64,000 nt of DNA from Altererythrobacter sp. KTW20L (GTDB lineage: Bacteria > Pseudomonadota > Alphaproteobacteria > Sphingomonadales > Sphingomonadaceae), in the NCBI RefSeq assembly GCF_023501975.1, contig NZ_JAMFLH010000006.1:1-64000 (forward strand), read 5' to 3'. Position 1 is the first letter of the stretch, and the number at the start of each line of letters is the position of its first letter. A program made the translations under genes and the position numbers. Positions 63,511 through 64,000 of this stretch are shown here, piece after piece. The notes beneath the pieces were generated by a model that was given only the letters and a program-made list of their open reading frames with translations, searched no databases and had not been told where the DNA came from.

Positions 63511-64000
63511 AATGGTCCGAGGTGGAGGACTTCGCCATGCGCTATTTCGGAAACGAGGATGCGCAGAAGCTGAGCGTGATCATTGATGTGGCGGCCAGCC
63601 GGTTTACCAGCGGGTTGGAGCTGGAAATCGACGCCCAGATTGACTTCAAGATCAAGGCGAAGCAGTTCGTAAAGATCTACGGCCAGATGGCATCTATCAT
63701 GCCGTTTGAGGTTGTCGCCTGGGAAAAGCTGTTCTGGTTCCTGAAATTCCTGATCCCCAAGCTGAAGATCGATGACCCAACGCAAGTGACGCTCGACGCA
63801 TTGCTGGAAGCCGTTGACCTGTCATCATACGGGCTAGAACGGGTGAAGCTTAATCACGCCATCGGGCTGGACGCTTCTGAAACTGAGCTCGATCCGCAAA
63901 ACCCCAACCCGAGAGGGGCGCATGAGACAGATGAGCAGAAGGACCCGCTAGATGAAATCGTGCGCAGCTTCAATGAACGCTGGTTTCAGGGTTGGAGTGC
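63500..64000 (+). pseudogene. Type I restriction enzyme HsdR, C-terminal fragment (runs off the window)
   Basis: From about 63500 the frame reads DFAMRYFGNEDAQKLSVIID, FKIKAKQFVKIYGQMASIMP, VAWEKLFWFLKFLIPKLKID, GLERVKLNHAIGLDASETEL, DPQNPNPRGAHETDEQKDPL and DEIVRSFNERWFQGWS. This is the C-terminal region of HsdR-type restriction subunits, after the helicase core. The nuclease and helicase parts are missing upstream, and a TGA lies just before. A GTG at 63522 could start a short product. The end lies beyond 64000. It is probably dead, but the unseen 3' end should be checked. Confidence 0.78.

Overview
The window is high-GC, densely coded DNA from an alphaproteobacterium, most likely a sphingomonad (Novosphingobium/Sphingomonas relatives). 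This rests on a NepR/EcfG general stress response (GSR) module, three HWE-type histidine kinases, a TonB-dependent receptor remnant, GH130/GH43 carbohydrate genes, a Ku/LigD repair pair and an intergenic inverted-repeat element. No species can be named from sequence alone.

Layout. 0-9.3 kb: a glycan module (GT4-type glycosyltransferase, two GH130 genes, zinc alcohol dehydrogenase, SRPBCC membrane protein) around two divergent Crp/Fnr regulators. 9.5-17.6 kb: hybrid sensor kinase, then topoisomerase IB-ku-ligD and a LOG-family nucleosidase. 17.6-21 kb: housekeeping (thiD, a DUF1272 protein, glmM, sodB). 21-25 kb: AI-2E permease, ecfG, nepR and a divergent CHASE-HWE kinase. 25-29 kb: two-subunit molybdenum hydroxylase and a GH43 lipoprotein. 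29-37.4 kb: a decaying hexuronate/polysaccharide locus in which uxaC and uxuB each carry an in-frame stop and the TonB receptor is cut in half. 37.7-45 kb: accessory genes, GNAT-nitrilase fusion, esterase, truncated flavin reductase, large catalase. 45-53 kb: signalling (single-domain response regulator, Crp/Fnr, PAS-HWE kinase, DUF302, CheB-CheR-PAS-HWE hybrid, lone CheB). 53.5-58.3 kb: two-partner secretion pair followed by an L,D-transpeptidase-like gene. 58.4-60 kb: DUF6065-JmjC fusion. 60-64 kb: remains of elements at a tRNA-Thr attachment site (integrase remnant, 44-nt tRNA 3' half, GIY-YIG and TIR genes, then a patchwork of defence-gene fragments ending in an hsdR 3' part cut by the window edge).

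How it works together. Reading intergenic DNA by eye shows six exact matches to the EcfG promoter consensus (GGAAC-N16/17-CGTT), each correctly oriented upstream of a gene or operon: the glycosyltransferase/GH130 pair, one Crp/Fnr gene, the GH130-SRPBCC-ADH operon, nepR-ecfG itself, the CheB-CheR hybrid and the two-partner secretion operon. With near matches before topoisomerase-ku-ligD, glmM, the CHASE-HWE kinase and DUF302, much of this window looks like a GSR regulon clustered around its own sigma factor. The response regulator phyR is not in the window.
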